DNA from: Lactococcus termiticola
Lineage (GTDB): Bacteria > Bacillota > Bacilli > Lactobacillales > Streptococcaceae
Direction of reading: 5' to 3'
Assembly: GCF_003116835.1 (NCBI RefSeq)
Contig: NZ_BFFO01000002.1
Span: 62,001 to 126,000, forward strand
Length of the DNA stretch: 64,000 bases
The notes beneath the pieces were generated by a model. The model was not told the origin of the DNA and did no database searches. It saw only the letters and a list, made by a program, of their open reading frames with translations. Made by a program: the position numbers and the translations under genes. Shown piece after piece: positions 17,684 through 26,316 of this stretch (its first letter is position 1; each line of letters begins with the position of its first letter).

Positions 17684-20600
17684 ATGGCTGATTTTCGTCA
17701 TGACCGAAAAAACTTCAAGTTTAAGCATGATGCGAGGCTGAATGCCAAGCTGAACAAGGCGATGACGACTGAAAAGGCAACGCAGTTTAAGGCTTGGAAG
17801 TCTGGTAAGACTTGGGTCTATGCTGCGGCGACGTTGACGCTGTTGGCGGGAAGTATGCAGGGGATGGCACTGCCTTTTCTGGGGGAGGTTGGTCAACCGA
17901 CTGTGGCAAAGGCGACAACGCAAAGCTCAGGGACCATTTCGCCAGGGCAGTCAATAAATACCCCTTCGATTTCGACCTTTCAACCCATTAATACAGAGGA
18001 CCAATCCGCATGGGGAAATGCATACAGTTCAGATCCAAACTACCCAGTCCCATCACCTTGGAGTAGTGGTACTTGGTTAAACAATACTAATAATGGCCCT
18101 AATTCAAATGCAGCCACTAAGCCAATATATACGTATGATACTTATTCCACCACAATTAATATGGCGAATACCTTTAGTATGAGTTTTGCGGCTAAAGGGG
18201 CTTCGGGGGATGCCCAAGGCATATTCTTTGTTCCAGTCGCAACGACGGACGCTCAGATTCAAACCTCTTTAAGTGATAGCACCGATGCCTATGGTGGTTT
18301 AGGGATTAAAGGGATAAAAAATGCCGTCTTTGCAGGGCGGGATTTCTACTACAATAGTAATAGTGGAGACTATAATGACGGTAGTTTACTTTATTCTGGT
18401 GGTAATGGGACCTTTTCAGTTGCAGGGCAACAATCTTACCCAGGTGCCAAAGCAACAATTCGTACAACGGATGGAAGTGGCACTCTAGTCAAGGAAGGGG
18501 GCGGGGCTTCAGTAACAAACACATCTACTACTGCTAATACGACCCCCGGCCCAAGTACTGATGCAGGTATTGTGGGGGGGAGTGCGATATCGACAGCAAA
18601 TGATGACGGACCTTGGTCCATCAACTGGTCACCAGATATTCCTACATCTACTAATACGGCTAATCAAGTAGGCAGTCTCACGCAGACTATCACAGGCACA
18701 CTGACAGTTTCGATCAATAACTACACCTTAACCTATTCAAAGATGGTAATGCCCCTCCAAATGAAAATGGGAGCGAGTTTTCAAACAAATCAATACGGAC
18801 AACGAGCTACATCAGGTAACGGTTTTAATTTCAATGGCACTATCACAGGTAATCCTCAGACTACGGTCAAGGTGAACTACCAAAGTAGAGTGACAAACGC
18901 TTACGGCAACACAAATATCTCATCAGCGCCTGCAGCAACAATCAAAGCCAATGTGATGTCTAAAATTGGGGCCTATGCAACAGTACCTACAAGTCCTGAT
19001 GATGGAAATTTATATGACTATGTCGGCCCTGCTACTTTACCTGGCTATACTATCGACCCAGGCTCAAAAAGTTCAACAGTGGCAACTGCAGATGGCCTAG
19101 CCGCTTTGAACATATACTATACACCAGACAAACAAAGCGCAACTTTCAACTACAACTGGGACACAGCAAACACTCCGGGTGCGACAAGTGCAACAGCGCC
19201 AAACCTTCCTAACGGCGTGGCTCTTCCTGCAGCACAAACAACAACGGGTGTCACAGACGGAGCAATCACAGATTCAACAACAGGTAAATACCCAACCTTC
19301 ACGGCGCCAGCGGGTTACAGCATTACAGGCTATTTGTATAATAATGGCACAACCATAAGCTCTTACAGCAATTTAACAGACCTCCAAACAGCCTTCCCTG
19401 CTTACAAAGTTACTGGCAATAACAGCAATACCGTCACAGTCATCCTAGCAGCCAATAACCAACAAGCCAACTTCACTTACGCCGCAGCCTCAGGAACAAA
19501 TCTTCCATCAGGCTTGCCAGCCATCAGCTCGGTGACTGGTAAGACCGGCGCAACGCTCACAGCACCAACGGTGACTATTCCAGCTGGTTATACAGCCCAA
19601 TACAAGGCACCTAACGGCACGCTCTATAGCACTTTAGCACAAGCAATTGCAGCGACAGCTAACGGCACCTTGACTGCTACATCAAACACGTCAAATCCGG
19701 GGACATACACTGCTGGAACCAATGACTACCAAGTCGTGCTTACAGCAAGTCCTCAGACTGTTACGTTTAATTGGATAGGCATGAACGGTACTACGACAAG
19801 CGTCCTCCCTCAAAACCTCAGCTACGGGGCCTCAGGCCTCACTACTGACAGCAGTGTCATCACAGGAGCCTACTTCAGCGCCACGACGAATCTGAAGAAC
19901 TATAGTTCTGCGATTTCAGCTGTGGTGCCAGCAGGCTACTACATTTCAAGTATTTATCAAAATTACAACCCTAGCACTGGCTCAGGAACGCTGGTCGCCT
20001 CAGGCACATCAGCAGGCCAGGCCTTAAGCAACTTTGCAGCAACGAAACCAGTGGTCGCAGCGACTACGGCCAACAATACCTATACGCTGGCCCTGTCGCC
20101 ATTGACCCAGACTGCAAGCTTTAGCTACGGCTATGACCCAACGATCACGAGCCCACCAGCAGCACCAGCAACGCAGACCTCGACGGGGGCAACGGCATCA
20201 ACCATCAGCCCTCCGACCTTCACAGTGCCTACGGGCTACTACATCAAAGGCATCTATGCGGGCACTGCTGCGACAGGAAATCCGATTGCCACGGCAGTAG
20301 CCAACGGCACGAATGCCGTCTTCCCGTACCAGGTCTACTCAGCCGGCGGCAATCAGTATTATCTCCAACTGGCCTTGAACAATGTCAATGTCCAGTGGTC
20401 CGTCGCTGTCAATGGGGCCGACCCGCTCAATATCAACAAGCTGGCGACTTATACGACATCCGTCACCGGTGGTTCTGGGACAAGCAATTACCAAAGCAAC
20501 TTGATCGATGCCATCAATAAGGCCTCGACCAATCCTGCAGTGAGCTTGTCCAATCCATCTGGCGACGGACTGACCTACGTGGACAGCAAGTCGGGCGATA

Positions 20601-21625
20601 AGTACCTCGTCACAGGCTACACATTGGGCTCAACGACCTATTCAAGCTTTGCTGCCCTGCTCGCCGCTAATCCAAAAGTGGCCCTTGGCACAGCAAACAG
20701 CATCCAGCAGGCCGTGACCTTAAATCTAGTGGCAGATAATACTGCGCTTGCCTCAAACGCGACGACAGCAACGAGCAACTTTACCCCTGCGACCGTCTAT
20801 ACACCGTCATCAGACATCACTAAAGCGATTGACCTGGACGGGAAAAATGACGATAGCAATCTCGCTACGATCAATGGCTACGATGTGGTGGCGAATATCT
20901 CAGGAGGCTCGACTAACATCTGGCAGAAGAGTGCGACAAGTCTCAAGCTCCCTGTTGGAAGTTATACTGAGACCTTCTACGCACTGAACTATAATGGTTT
21001 ACAAGCCTTTAAGGCCAGTGGTGCAAGCTCAATTGTAACTTATATCCAAGGCCTTTCAAAAGACGATCTTGCCAAGTATACGGTGAGCTCAACCACGCAA
21101 ATCAAGGTCAGTGAGGCTACAGCCATCACGGCCAAGCCTAGTGACCATATCGCTGCCACTCAAAACTACCAGCCAAGCCAAGACATCACCAGCACGACCA
21201 ACTCTGACGCGACGAGCGGCACGACGACAACTGTCAATGGTCAACCGATTGGTGCCATCATCAGCAACGCTGCAGGCACTCAAGTCTGGACGGGAAATAG
21301 CTCGACCAGCCTGCCAAAAGGTAGTCTGGTCGCTGGTCAGTACACCTTGACCCATTATGCACTGACTGCCCAAGGTGTGGTCGACTATCAGAGCTGGCTG
21401 ACCAGCCATGCGGGTGGCACGGTCGGCGACTTCGTGAAGTCGCTCAGTTCATCACAACTGACTGCTGACGCGAAGACAGCAACGACCGCCCTCACGGTCA
21501 CTGACTTCAAGCTCCCATACGCTGGGGGTGAGGGCTATGTCGGCCTGGTTATGGTCGCGACAGCCGCAGCAGCCGCCTCTGCCCTCCTCTGGTTTGGTAG
21601 CCGGCGAAAGGAGGATAAGTCATGA
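17684..21625 (+). CDS. Large sortase-type cell-surface protein with KxYKxGKxW-like signal, lectin-like domain and repeats
   Basis: 1,313 residues, start behind GAGGAAAGGGGG. Residues about 35-70 form an extended signal peptide with KAWKSGKTWVYAA, close to the KxYKxGKxW type used by the accessory Sec system for serine-rich adhesins. A legume-lectin-like region covers about 90-360 (WSINWSPD, GSLTQTITGTLTVSI). A MucBP-like stretch and several repeats of about 110 residues follow, each opening with a QxATFxY-like strand. Two larger C-terminal repeats start with YTPSSDITK and YQPSQDITS. The end is LPYAGGEGYVG, a membrane helix and RRKEDKS, a sorting signal with Ala in place of Thr. The likely role is adhesion to glycans or mucus. 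Confidence 0.85.
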   Translation: MADFRHDRKNFKFKHDARLNAKLNKAMTTEKATQFKAWKSGKTWVYAAATLTLLAGSMQGMALPFLGEVGQPTVAKATTQSSGTISPGQSINTPSISTFQPINTEDQSAWGNAYSSDPNYPVPSPWSSGTWLNNTNNGPNSNAATKPIYTYDTYSTTINMANTFSMSFAAKGASGDAQGIFFVPVATTDAQIQTSLSDSTDAYGGLGIKGIKNAVFAGRDFYYNSNSGDYNDGSLLYSGGNGTFSVAGQQSYPGAKATIRTTDGSGTLVKEGGGASVTNTSTTANTTPGPSTDAGIVGGSAISTANDDGPWSINWSPDIPTSTNTANQVGSLTQTITGTLTVSINNYTLTYSKMVMPLQMKMGASFQTNQYGQRATSGNGFNFNGTITGNPQTTVKVNYQSRVTNAYGNTNISSAPAATIKANVMSKIGAYATVPTSPDDGNLYDYVGPATLPGYTIDPGSKSSTVATADGLAALNIYYTPDKQSATFNYNWDTANTPGATSATAPNLPNGVALPAAQTTTGVTDGAITDSTTGKYPTFTAPAGYSITGYLYNNGTTISSYSNLTDLQTAFPAYKVTGNNSNTVTVILAANNQQANFTYAAASGTNLPSGLPAISSVTGKTGATLTAPTVTIPAGYTAQYKAPNGTLYSTLAQAIAATANGTLTATSNTSNPGTYTAGTNDYQVVLTASPQTVTFNWIGMNGTTTSVLPQNLSYGASGLTTDSSVITGAYFSATTNLKNYSSAISAVVPAGYYISSIYQNYNPSTGSGTLVASGTSAGQALSNFAATKPVVAATTANNTYTLALSPLTQTASFSYGYDPTITSPPAAPATQTSTGATASTISPPTFTVPTGYYIKGIYAGTAATGNPIATAVANGTNAVFPYQVYSAGGNQYYLQLALNNVNVQWSVAVNGADPLNINKLATYTTSVTGGSGTSNYQSNLIDAINKASTNPAVSLSNPSGDGLTYVDSKSGDKYLVTGYTLGSTTYSSFAALLAANPKVALGTANSIQQAVTLNLVADNTALASNATTATSNFTPATVYTPSSDITKAIDLDGKNDDSNLATINGYDVVANISGGSTNIWQKSATSLKLPVGSYTETFYALNYNGLQAFKASGASSIVTYIQGLSKDDLAKYTVSSTTQIKVSEATAITAKPSDHIAATQNYQPSQDITSTTNSDATSGTTTTVNGQPIGAIISNAAGTQVWTGNSSTSLPKGSLVAGQYTLTHYALTAQGVVDYQSWLTSHAGGTVGDFVKSLSSSQLTADAKTATTALTVTDFKLPYAGGEGYVGLVMVATAAAAASALLWFGSRRKEDKS

Positions 21626-21678
21626 ACATCCTCCTCTTCCTATTTATCTTTTATAAAAGAAGAAGCAAAGAAAAATAA
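21622..21678 (+). CDS. 18-residue hydrophobic small protein coupled to the surface-protein gene
   Basis: The ATG overlaps the surface-protein stop (TCATGA). AAAGGAGG lies seven bases upstream, inside the codons for the terminal RRKEDKS. The peptide is MNILLFLFIFYKRRSKEK: one short membrane-spanning segment with a positively charged tail. A strong terminator follows at once (21678-21713). I know no family for it. The strong ribosome binding site and exact coupling favour real translation, but a chance arrangement is possible because the site also encodes charged anchor residues. Confidence 0.45.
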   Translation: MNILLFLFIFYKRRSKEK

Positions 21679-21713
21679 AAAAGAAGCCGGCTGACTAAGC
21701 TGGCTTCTTTTTT
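21678..21713 (+). terminator. Terminator after the surface-protein operon
   Basis: AAGAAGCCGGCT, 5-base loop, AGCTGGCTTCTTTTTT. Confidence 0.85.
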
Positions 21714-21896
21714 GTGTAACAAAAAGAATGATTCAAATCAAACCCGCCTTTTACTGAGAATAAGGGCCCGTCGCTCATACTTATATTATATTAAAAATGT
21801 CTATGATAGGAAAACGATTTGCACTTGGCGATGAATAGAGAGAGTGGAATGTTCGAGATTTGAGAAAATAGATTTTCAGGTATTGAATGGAGTGGA

Positions 21897-22015
21897 AGAA
21901 ATCTGGGAAAATGAAGTGGAACAAGGCAAAGCTGAAGACCTGTGGGCTTCAGATTTAGCAATGAGACAGCGAAGCTGTCTGCTTGCGTGCCCCACTTCAT
22001 CTTTCCCAGATTTCT
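21897..22015. repeat. Structured palindromic element, family R2, copy 2
   Basis: The arms AGAAATCTGGGAAA..TGAAGTGG and CCACTTCA..TTTCCCAGATTTCT are complementary, but their sequence is unrelated to the arms of copy 1. The interior (plus strand) holds the same core as copy 1 read on the minus strand: GGCAAAGCTGAAGACC, TGTGGGC, TTCAGATTTAGC, ATGAGACAGCGAAGCTGTCTGC. Paired bases differ together between copies (CTGAAG/CTTCAG against CTGGAG/CTCCAG; GACAGC/GCTGTC against ACGCC/GGCG). It lies just upstream of the ctsR regulatory region. Confidence 0.72.
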
Positions 22016-22080
22016 GAAACGGAATACGACAGCTAAAATCGTCGATTATATTTGATTTTTTGCCCATGATTTGAGAAAAT

Positions 22081-22098
22081 GGTCAATAATGGTCAAAA
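22081..22098 (+). promoter_or_regulatory. CtsR operator
   Basis: GGTCAATAATGGTCAAAA matches the tandem heptad of the CtsR box (RGTCANANNRGTCAAA type), directly upstream of ctsR. CtsR represses its own clp operon and releases it on heat or protein stress. Confidence 0.85.
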
Positions 22099-22116
22099 AC
22101 CAAGAAAAGAGAAACT

Positions 22117-22569
22117 ATGTCTTCACAAAATACTTCTGACATCATAGAAGCCTACCTGAGAAAGCTTCTCGAGGAGGCCAATCAGATAGAAATCAAGCGG
22201 GCTGACCTGGCTGAGCATTTTGACGTGGTCCCCTCACAGATCAACTATGTGATCAAGACCCGTTTCACAGCCTCAAAAGGCTTTGACGTCGAGTCCAAGC
22301 GAGGTGGCGGTGGCTACATCAAGATTGTCAAATATGAGTACTCCGGCCTCCATGACTTCCTGACCGGCCTCTACCAAAAGATTCCCATGAACTTGACCGC
22401 CAAGGCCTGCCAGGACATCATCCAGCTTTTATTTGATGAAAAAGTCCTGACAGAGCGTGAGGGCAATCTCCTCCTCTTGATTTTGACGGACGAGGCGATT
22501 GACCAAGTCGAGCGGGCCAGCCTGCTCAAGAAAATTATCCAAAGATTGGACCGCGATGATGAAATTTGA
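22117..22569 (+). CDS. ctsR: Class III stress-gene repressor CtsR
   Basis: 150 residues. The winged helix-turn-helix with the glycine-rich wing is visible (VPSQINYVIKTRF, then VESKRGGGGYIKIVKY), a signature of CtsR; the wing glycines sense heat. The C-terminal half is the dimerisation domain. It overlaps clpC, and a CtsR box lies upstream, so the operon is autoregulated. Confidence 0.95.
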   Translation: MSSQNTSDIIEAYLRKLLEEANQIEIKRADLAEHFDVVPSQINYVIKTRFTASKGFDVESKRGGGGYIKIVKYEYSGLHDFLTGLYQKIPMNLTAKACQDIIQLLFDEKVLTEREGNLLLLILTDEAIDQVERASLLKKIIQRLDRDDEI

Positions 22570-25009
22570 AACTGAGCACTTTACAACAGCAGCAAAAGAG
22601 GTCATGGAAAAGGCCTTAGAATATACAAAAATCTACCACTATGCCCAGATGGAGTCTGCCCATGTCTTAGCAGCCCTGATGACAGTCCCTGGCTCGATTG
22701 CCAATACCGTCCTCAGCCAATCAAGCCTGGACCTCGAAGACCTCCTGATTGACCTCGAAGACTTCTCCAGTCTTGTCGATGTGAAAAAGTCTGAGATCCA
22801 CATGACACCACGCTTAGAGAAGTTGGTCTGGTTTGCGGCCAGTCTGGCCTCAAATAATGGCTCTGATAAAATCGGGACTGAGCACCTGCTCTTTGCCATC
22901 CTCCAAGATGATGCTGGTTTTGCCAAACAGCTCTTCCGGGCACAAAATGTCAATGTTGACGGCATCATGAAGGAGCTGGAAAGCCGGATGCCTTTTGAGT
23001 TGCCCCAAGCCCGCAAGGTCGTGACCCCAGCAGGTAAGCGGGACTTGGCTAAAAAGATCTCGCCTGAGTCGACGACACCGACCCTTGACACAGTCGCCAC
23101 CGACCTGACCCTGGCAGCAAGAGAAGGCGAGCTCGACCCGATGATTGGCCGGGAGCAAGAGCTGGAGCGGATGATTCACATCCTGAGCCGACGGACCAAG
23201 AACAACCCCGTCCTCGTCGGCGAGCCAGGTGTCGGCAAGACCGCGATCGTTGAAGGCTTTGCCCAACGGATTGCAACGGGTGATGTGCCCGTCGGCCTCA
23301 TGGGCAGCCGGGTCATGAGCCTGAGCATGGCTAATGTCGTGGCTGGGACCAAGTTCCGGGGCGAGTTTGAAGACCGGATGTCAGCCATCGTTGAGGAAGT
23401 GACCAATGACCCTCGGGTCATCGTCTTTATCGATGAGTTGCATACCATCATTGGTGCAGGTGGCGGGATGGATTCGGTCACAGATGCGTCTAATATCTTG
23501 AAGCCAGCCCTAGCTCGTGGTGCCTTCCAGCTGATTGGTGCGACCACCTACAATGAATATCAAAAATACATCGAAAAAGACGAGGCCCTCGACCGGCGTT
23601 TTGCCAAGGTCAATGTGGATGAGCCTTCTCAAGAAGACAGCATCAAAATCTTAAATGGTCTGAAAACTAAGTTTGAAGACTACCACCAAGTGCATTTCAC
23701 AGATGAAGCTATCGAGTCTGCCGTGAGCCTCTCGACCCGCTACATGACCAACCGTCGCCTGCCTGACAAGGCCATTGACCTGCTTGATGAGGCGGCTGCC
23801 GCCGTGAAAATCAAGGTCAAGAATGTCCACAAGGGCCGGATTGACATGGCTCATGACTTTGACTTGCTTGAAAATGAGCTGGCAGAAGCCCTGAGCCAGC
23901 TTGACATGAAAAAGAGCCACGAATTAGAGCTCAAGGCTCAAAAACTGGGCCAGAAGATTCAAAACTTCAGGGTCAAAGAGGGCGATTTCTCTCTTGTTGA
24001 AGCTAGAGACGTCGTTGCTGTCGTTTCCAATCTGACAGGCGTGCCGATCAAAGAAATGACCAAGTCTGAAAGCGACCGACTCCTCAAGCTCGAGGCTGAG
24101 CTCCACAAGCGGGTCGTCGGCCAGGAAGAAGCGATTTCAGCGGTTTCCAGAGCTATTCGTCGCTCCCGCTCTGGGATTGCCGATGCTCAGCGGCCTATGG
24201 GAAGCTTTATGTTCCTAGGGCCTACGGGGGTCGGTAAGACCGAGCTCGCCAAGGCACTCGCTGCCAGCATTTTCGGCTCTGAAGACAATATGATCCGGGT
24301 CGACATGTCTGAGTACATGGAGAAATTCTCGACCTCACGCTTGATTGGGGCCCCTCCAGGATATGTCGGCTATGACGAAGGTGGCCAGCTGACCGAGCAG
24401 GTCCGCAACCATCCTTATTCTGTCGTCCTGCTCGACGAGGTCGAAAAGGCCCATCCAGACGTCTTTAACATCATGTTGCAGATTCTGGACGATGGCTTTG
24501 TGACTGACACCAAGGGTCGCAAGGTTGATTTCAGAAATACCATTATCATCATGACCAGCAATCTGGGAGCTACAGCCATCCGAGACGACCATACCGTCGG
24601 CTTTGGGGCCAAGTCTGCTGGGGCGGATTATTCTGCCATGAAGGCTCGGATTATGGAAGAGCTCAAAAAGCACTACCGGCCGGAGTTCCTCAACCGGATT
24701 GATGAGACGATTGTCTTCCATTCATTGACGGAGGCCGAGATTCATCAGGTACTCAAGATTATGTCCCGTGGCCTGGTTGACCGGCTTAAGGCTCAAAAGA
24801 TTTCGGTCAAATTTACAACAGCAGCCTACAAGCATATTGCTACAAAGGGCTTTGACCCTGAGTACGGTGCGAGACCGCTTCGCAAGGCTATCCAGTCTGA
24901 GATTGAAGACCGCCTCAGTGAAGAGTTGATTGCTGGCAATATCAAGCCGGGCGATAAGATTTCTATCGGTGCAGCAAATAAAAAGATTAGAATCTCTCAT
25001 ATTGTTTGA
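22559..25009 (+). CDS. clpC: ATP-dependent Clp protease ATPase subunit ClpC
   Basis: 816 residues from the ATG at 22559 ([15 protein letters not shown]); an ATG just in front at 22556 is equally possible, and both overlap ctsR. The double Clp-N domain is followed by the first AAA module ([17 protein letters not shown]), a middle coiled-coil region, and the second AAA module ([30 protein letters not shown]). The C-terminal D2-small domain holds [11 protein letters not shown]. It unfolds substrates for ClpP, usually with the adaptor MecA, and serves protein quality control. Regulation is by the CtsR box. Confidence 0.93.
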   Translation: MKFETEHFTTAAKEVMEKALEYTKIYHYAQMESAHVLAALMTVPGSIANTVLSQSSLDLEDLLIDLEDFSSLVDVKKSEIHMTPRLEKLVWFAASLASNNGSDKIGTEHLLFAILQDDAGFAKQLFRAQNVNVDGIMKELESRMPFELPQARKVVTPAGKRDLAKKISPESTTPTLDTVATDLTLAAREGELDPMIGREQELERMIHILSRRTKNNPVLVGEPGVGKTAIVEGFAQRIATGDVPVGLMGSRVMSLSMANVVAGTKFRGEFEDRMSAIVEEVTNDPRVIVFIDELHTIIGAGGGMDSVTDASNILKPALARGAFQLIGATTYNEYQKYIEKDEALDRRFAKVNVDEPSQEDSIKILNGLKTKFEDYHQVHFTDEAIESAVSLSTRYMTNRRLPDKAIDLLDEAAAAVKIKVKNVHKGRIDMAHDFDLLENELAEALSQLDMKKSHELELKAQKLGQKIQNFRVKEGDFSLVEARDVVAVVSNLTGVPIKEMTKSESDRLLKLEAELHKRVVGQEEAISAVSRAIRRSRSGIADAQRPMGSFMFLGPTGVGKTELAKALAASIFGSEDNMIRVDMSEYMEKFSTSRLIGAPPGYVGYDEGGQLTEQVRNHPYSVVLLDEVEKAHPDVFNIMLQILDDGFVTDTKGRKVDFRNTIIIMTSNLGATAIRDDHTVGFGAKSAGADYSAMKARIMEELKKHYRPEFLNRIDETIVFHSLTEAEIHQVLKIMSRGLVDRLKAQKISVKFTTAAYKHIATKGFDPEYGARPLRKAIQSEIEDRLSEELIAGNIKPGDKISIGAANKKIRISHIV

Positions 25010-25127
25010 ATATAAAGCCCTTTCATGTTATAATTTAATTAGAAATAAAGGAAGGACGGTTCTTAAAGTTAGCGAGAGAGCTCCAAGTAGAACAGTCTCG
25101 ATAACAGGGCCGTAATGGTATCCCTAT
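25006..25127 (+). promoter_or_regulatory. hpf promoter and structured leader
   Basis: TTGAAT (25006-25011, overlapping the clpC stop), 17 bases, TATAAT (25029-25034). The roughly 85-base leader can close a multi-branch fold: ACGG with CCGT, GTTCT with AGAAC, AGC/GCT. The hpf start has no good Shine-Dalgarno sequence in front (GGTATCCCTAT), so the leader fold may matter for translation. No known riboswitch class is recognised. Confidence 0.5.
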
Positions 25128-25682
25128 ATGATTAAATTTAATATTCGTGGCGAAAATGTCGAAGTAACAGAGGCGATTCGTACTTATGTTGAAGACAAGA
25201 TTGGCAAACTCGAAAAATATTTTAACGACGGTCATGATGTGACAGCACATGTCAACCTCAAGGTCTACACAGAAAAACGCAGCAAGGTCGAAGTGACTAT
25301 CCCTGCGAAGAACGTAACCTTGCGGGCAGAGGATACTTCACAAGATATGTATGCCAGCATCGACCTTGTAGAGGAAAAACTGGAACGTCAAGTGCGGAAG
25401 TTTAAGACGCGGATGAACCGTAAGAACAAGCTGAGCACACCGACCGGCCAAGCCTTTGCAGATGAGTTTGCACCGCTTGATGCCGCAGATGAAATCGCAG
25501 ATGATGTGAAAATCGTCCGCACCAAGCATTTGGCCTTGAAGCCAATGGACGCAGAAGAAGCAGTCCTCCAAATGGACATGCTGGGACATGATTTCTATGT
25601 CTTTACTGACGCAGATACCAACGGTACAAATGTGGTTTACAAGCGTACTGATGGAAACATTGGTCTTATCGAGACCGAATAA
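25128..25682 (+). CDS. hpf: Long-form ribosome hibernation promoting factor
   Basis: 184 residues, the length of the long HPF of Firmicutes. The N-terminal S30AE domain (IKFNIRGENVEVTEAIRTYVEDKIGKLEKYF) binds the decoding region of the 30S subunit. A linker leads to the C-terminal dimerisation domain (VRTKHLALKPMDAEEAVLQMDMLGHDFYVF) that pairs two ribosomes into inactive 100S particles. It has its own promoter after clpC. Its terminator has been split by a small mobile element. Confidence 0.94.
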   Translation: MIKFNIRGENVEVTEAIRTYVEDKIGKLEKYFNDGHDVTAHVNLKVYTEKRSKVEVTIPAKNVTLRAEDTSQDMYASIDLVEEKLERQVRKFKTRMNRKNKLSTPTGQAFADEFAPLDAADEIADDVKIVRTKHLALKPMDAEEAVLQMDMLGHDFYVFTDADTNGTNVVYKRTDGNIGLIETE

Positions 25683-25695
25683 AGCCATGTTGAGG

Positions 25696-25787
25696 GTCTG
25701 GGGAATTTCGGCTCTATAATAAATCGTGTGGGAAATGTCCCACACGATTTGACAAAGAGCCGGAATTTCCCCAGGCCCCTTTTTTAT
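25696..25787 (+). terminator. hpf terminator interrupted by an inserted element
   Basis: The stem halves GGTCTGGGGAA and TTCCCCAGGCC, followed by CCTTTTTT, flank the 52-bp element at 25710-25761. Without the insert they form an ordinary terminator hairpin. Confidence 0.7.
25710..25761. mobile_element. 52-bp MITE-like element of ISL3-type terminal repeats, copy A, with target duplication
   Basis: Two 24-base inverted ends point inward with almost no spacer: GGCTCTATAATAAATCGTGT... against ...ACACGATTTGACAAAGAGCC. Immediately outside, GGAATTTC occurs at 25702-25709 and again at 25762-25769 as a perfect 8-bp direct repeat. An 8-bp target duplication and ends starting GGCTCT are usual for the ISL3 transposase family; no transposase is present here. 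Confidence 0.8.
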
Positions 25788-25848
25788 TTGTGCCTTGCAG
25801 GCGGCTGGCCCTTCGGGCCCACCTTCGGTGGAAGTCCCCTTCGGGTTA

Positions 25849-26021
25849 GGGGATGTTTCTAGTAGTGGGTGCTCGCGGAACTAGCTTCGAGTGTTGCTAA
25901 GCCCTGCTTAGTCTCGCTCACGCGAGCCGTCGCATGGCAAAGCAACACTACTTGCGGATTTCCGCTCCGCGGATTATGGGAAAGCAAAGCTTTCTCATAA
26001 TCCCACTACTAGAAAATCCCC
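25849..26021 (-). repeat. Structured 173-bp element, family R1, copy 2 (inverted)
   Basis: Read on the minus strand it starts GGGGATTTTCTAGTAGTGGG and ends CCCACTACTAGAAACATCCCC. It keeps the conserved ATCCGCAAGTA, GACGGCTC, GAGACTAA and AGCTAG stretches. Its helices differ from copies 1 and 3 on both sides at once: AGTGTTGCT/AGCAACACT, GCGGAA/TTCCGC, GGATTATG/CATAATCC. Confidence 0.83.
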
Positions 26022-26100
26022 TGGGTTAGAGCTCCGCTCCCGCCTTCGGCGGCCCGCTTCGCGGCTTTTGCAAGGCAAAAGGGCCGAAGGCCAATCCCTA

Positions 26101-26272
26101 GGGGATTTTCTAATAATGGGAAGACAAGCAGCTCTGCTGCTTAGTCTTCCGCGCAGGTGAGATCCGCAAGTACTATTTCTTAGTGGCATGACGGCTCGCC
26201 TTGGCGAGACTAAATGACACTTAGAAATAGTCGTAGCTAGCTCACCGAGCACTCCATTATTAGAAACATCCC
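26101..26272 (+). repeat. Structured 172-bp element, family R1, copy 3
   Basis: Same orientation as copy 1. The outer stem is GGGGATTTTCTAATAATGG with CCATTATTAGAAACATCCC. The helices are GGAAGAC/GTCTTCC, GGTGAG/CTCACC, ACTATTTCT/AGAAATAGT and CTCGCC/GGCGAG. It lies 45 bases upstream of the infC promoter. Confidence 0.85.
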
Positions 26273-26316
26273 ACCCCCGAAGGGAAAAGCCGCCTGCAAG
26301 GCAAAAAATAAAATTC

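Larger units (their letters stand above)
25791..26303. repeat. Outer inverted repeat enclosing two R1 elements
   Basis: TGCCTTGCAGGCGGCT (25791-25806) is the exact reverse complement of 26288-26303. Between the arms lie the R1 copies 2 and 3 in opposite orientation. Many short GC-rich hairpins with CTTCGG-type loops separate them (GGCCCTTCGGGCC, CGCCTTCGGCG). There is no ORF of note in this 513-base stretch. Confidence 0.7.

Noticed and set aside
25040-25127. Known riboswitch (SAM-III or preQ1) in the hpf leader
   Set aside because: Conserved core sequences of these classes are not recognisable; reported only as a structured leader.
25791-26303. CRISPR array in the repeat-rich hpf-infC spacer
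   Set aside because: The repeats are long, few, inverted and internally structured, with no regular spacer pattern and no cas genes.
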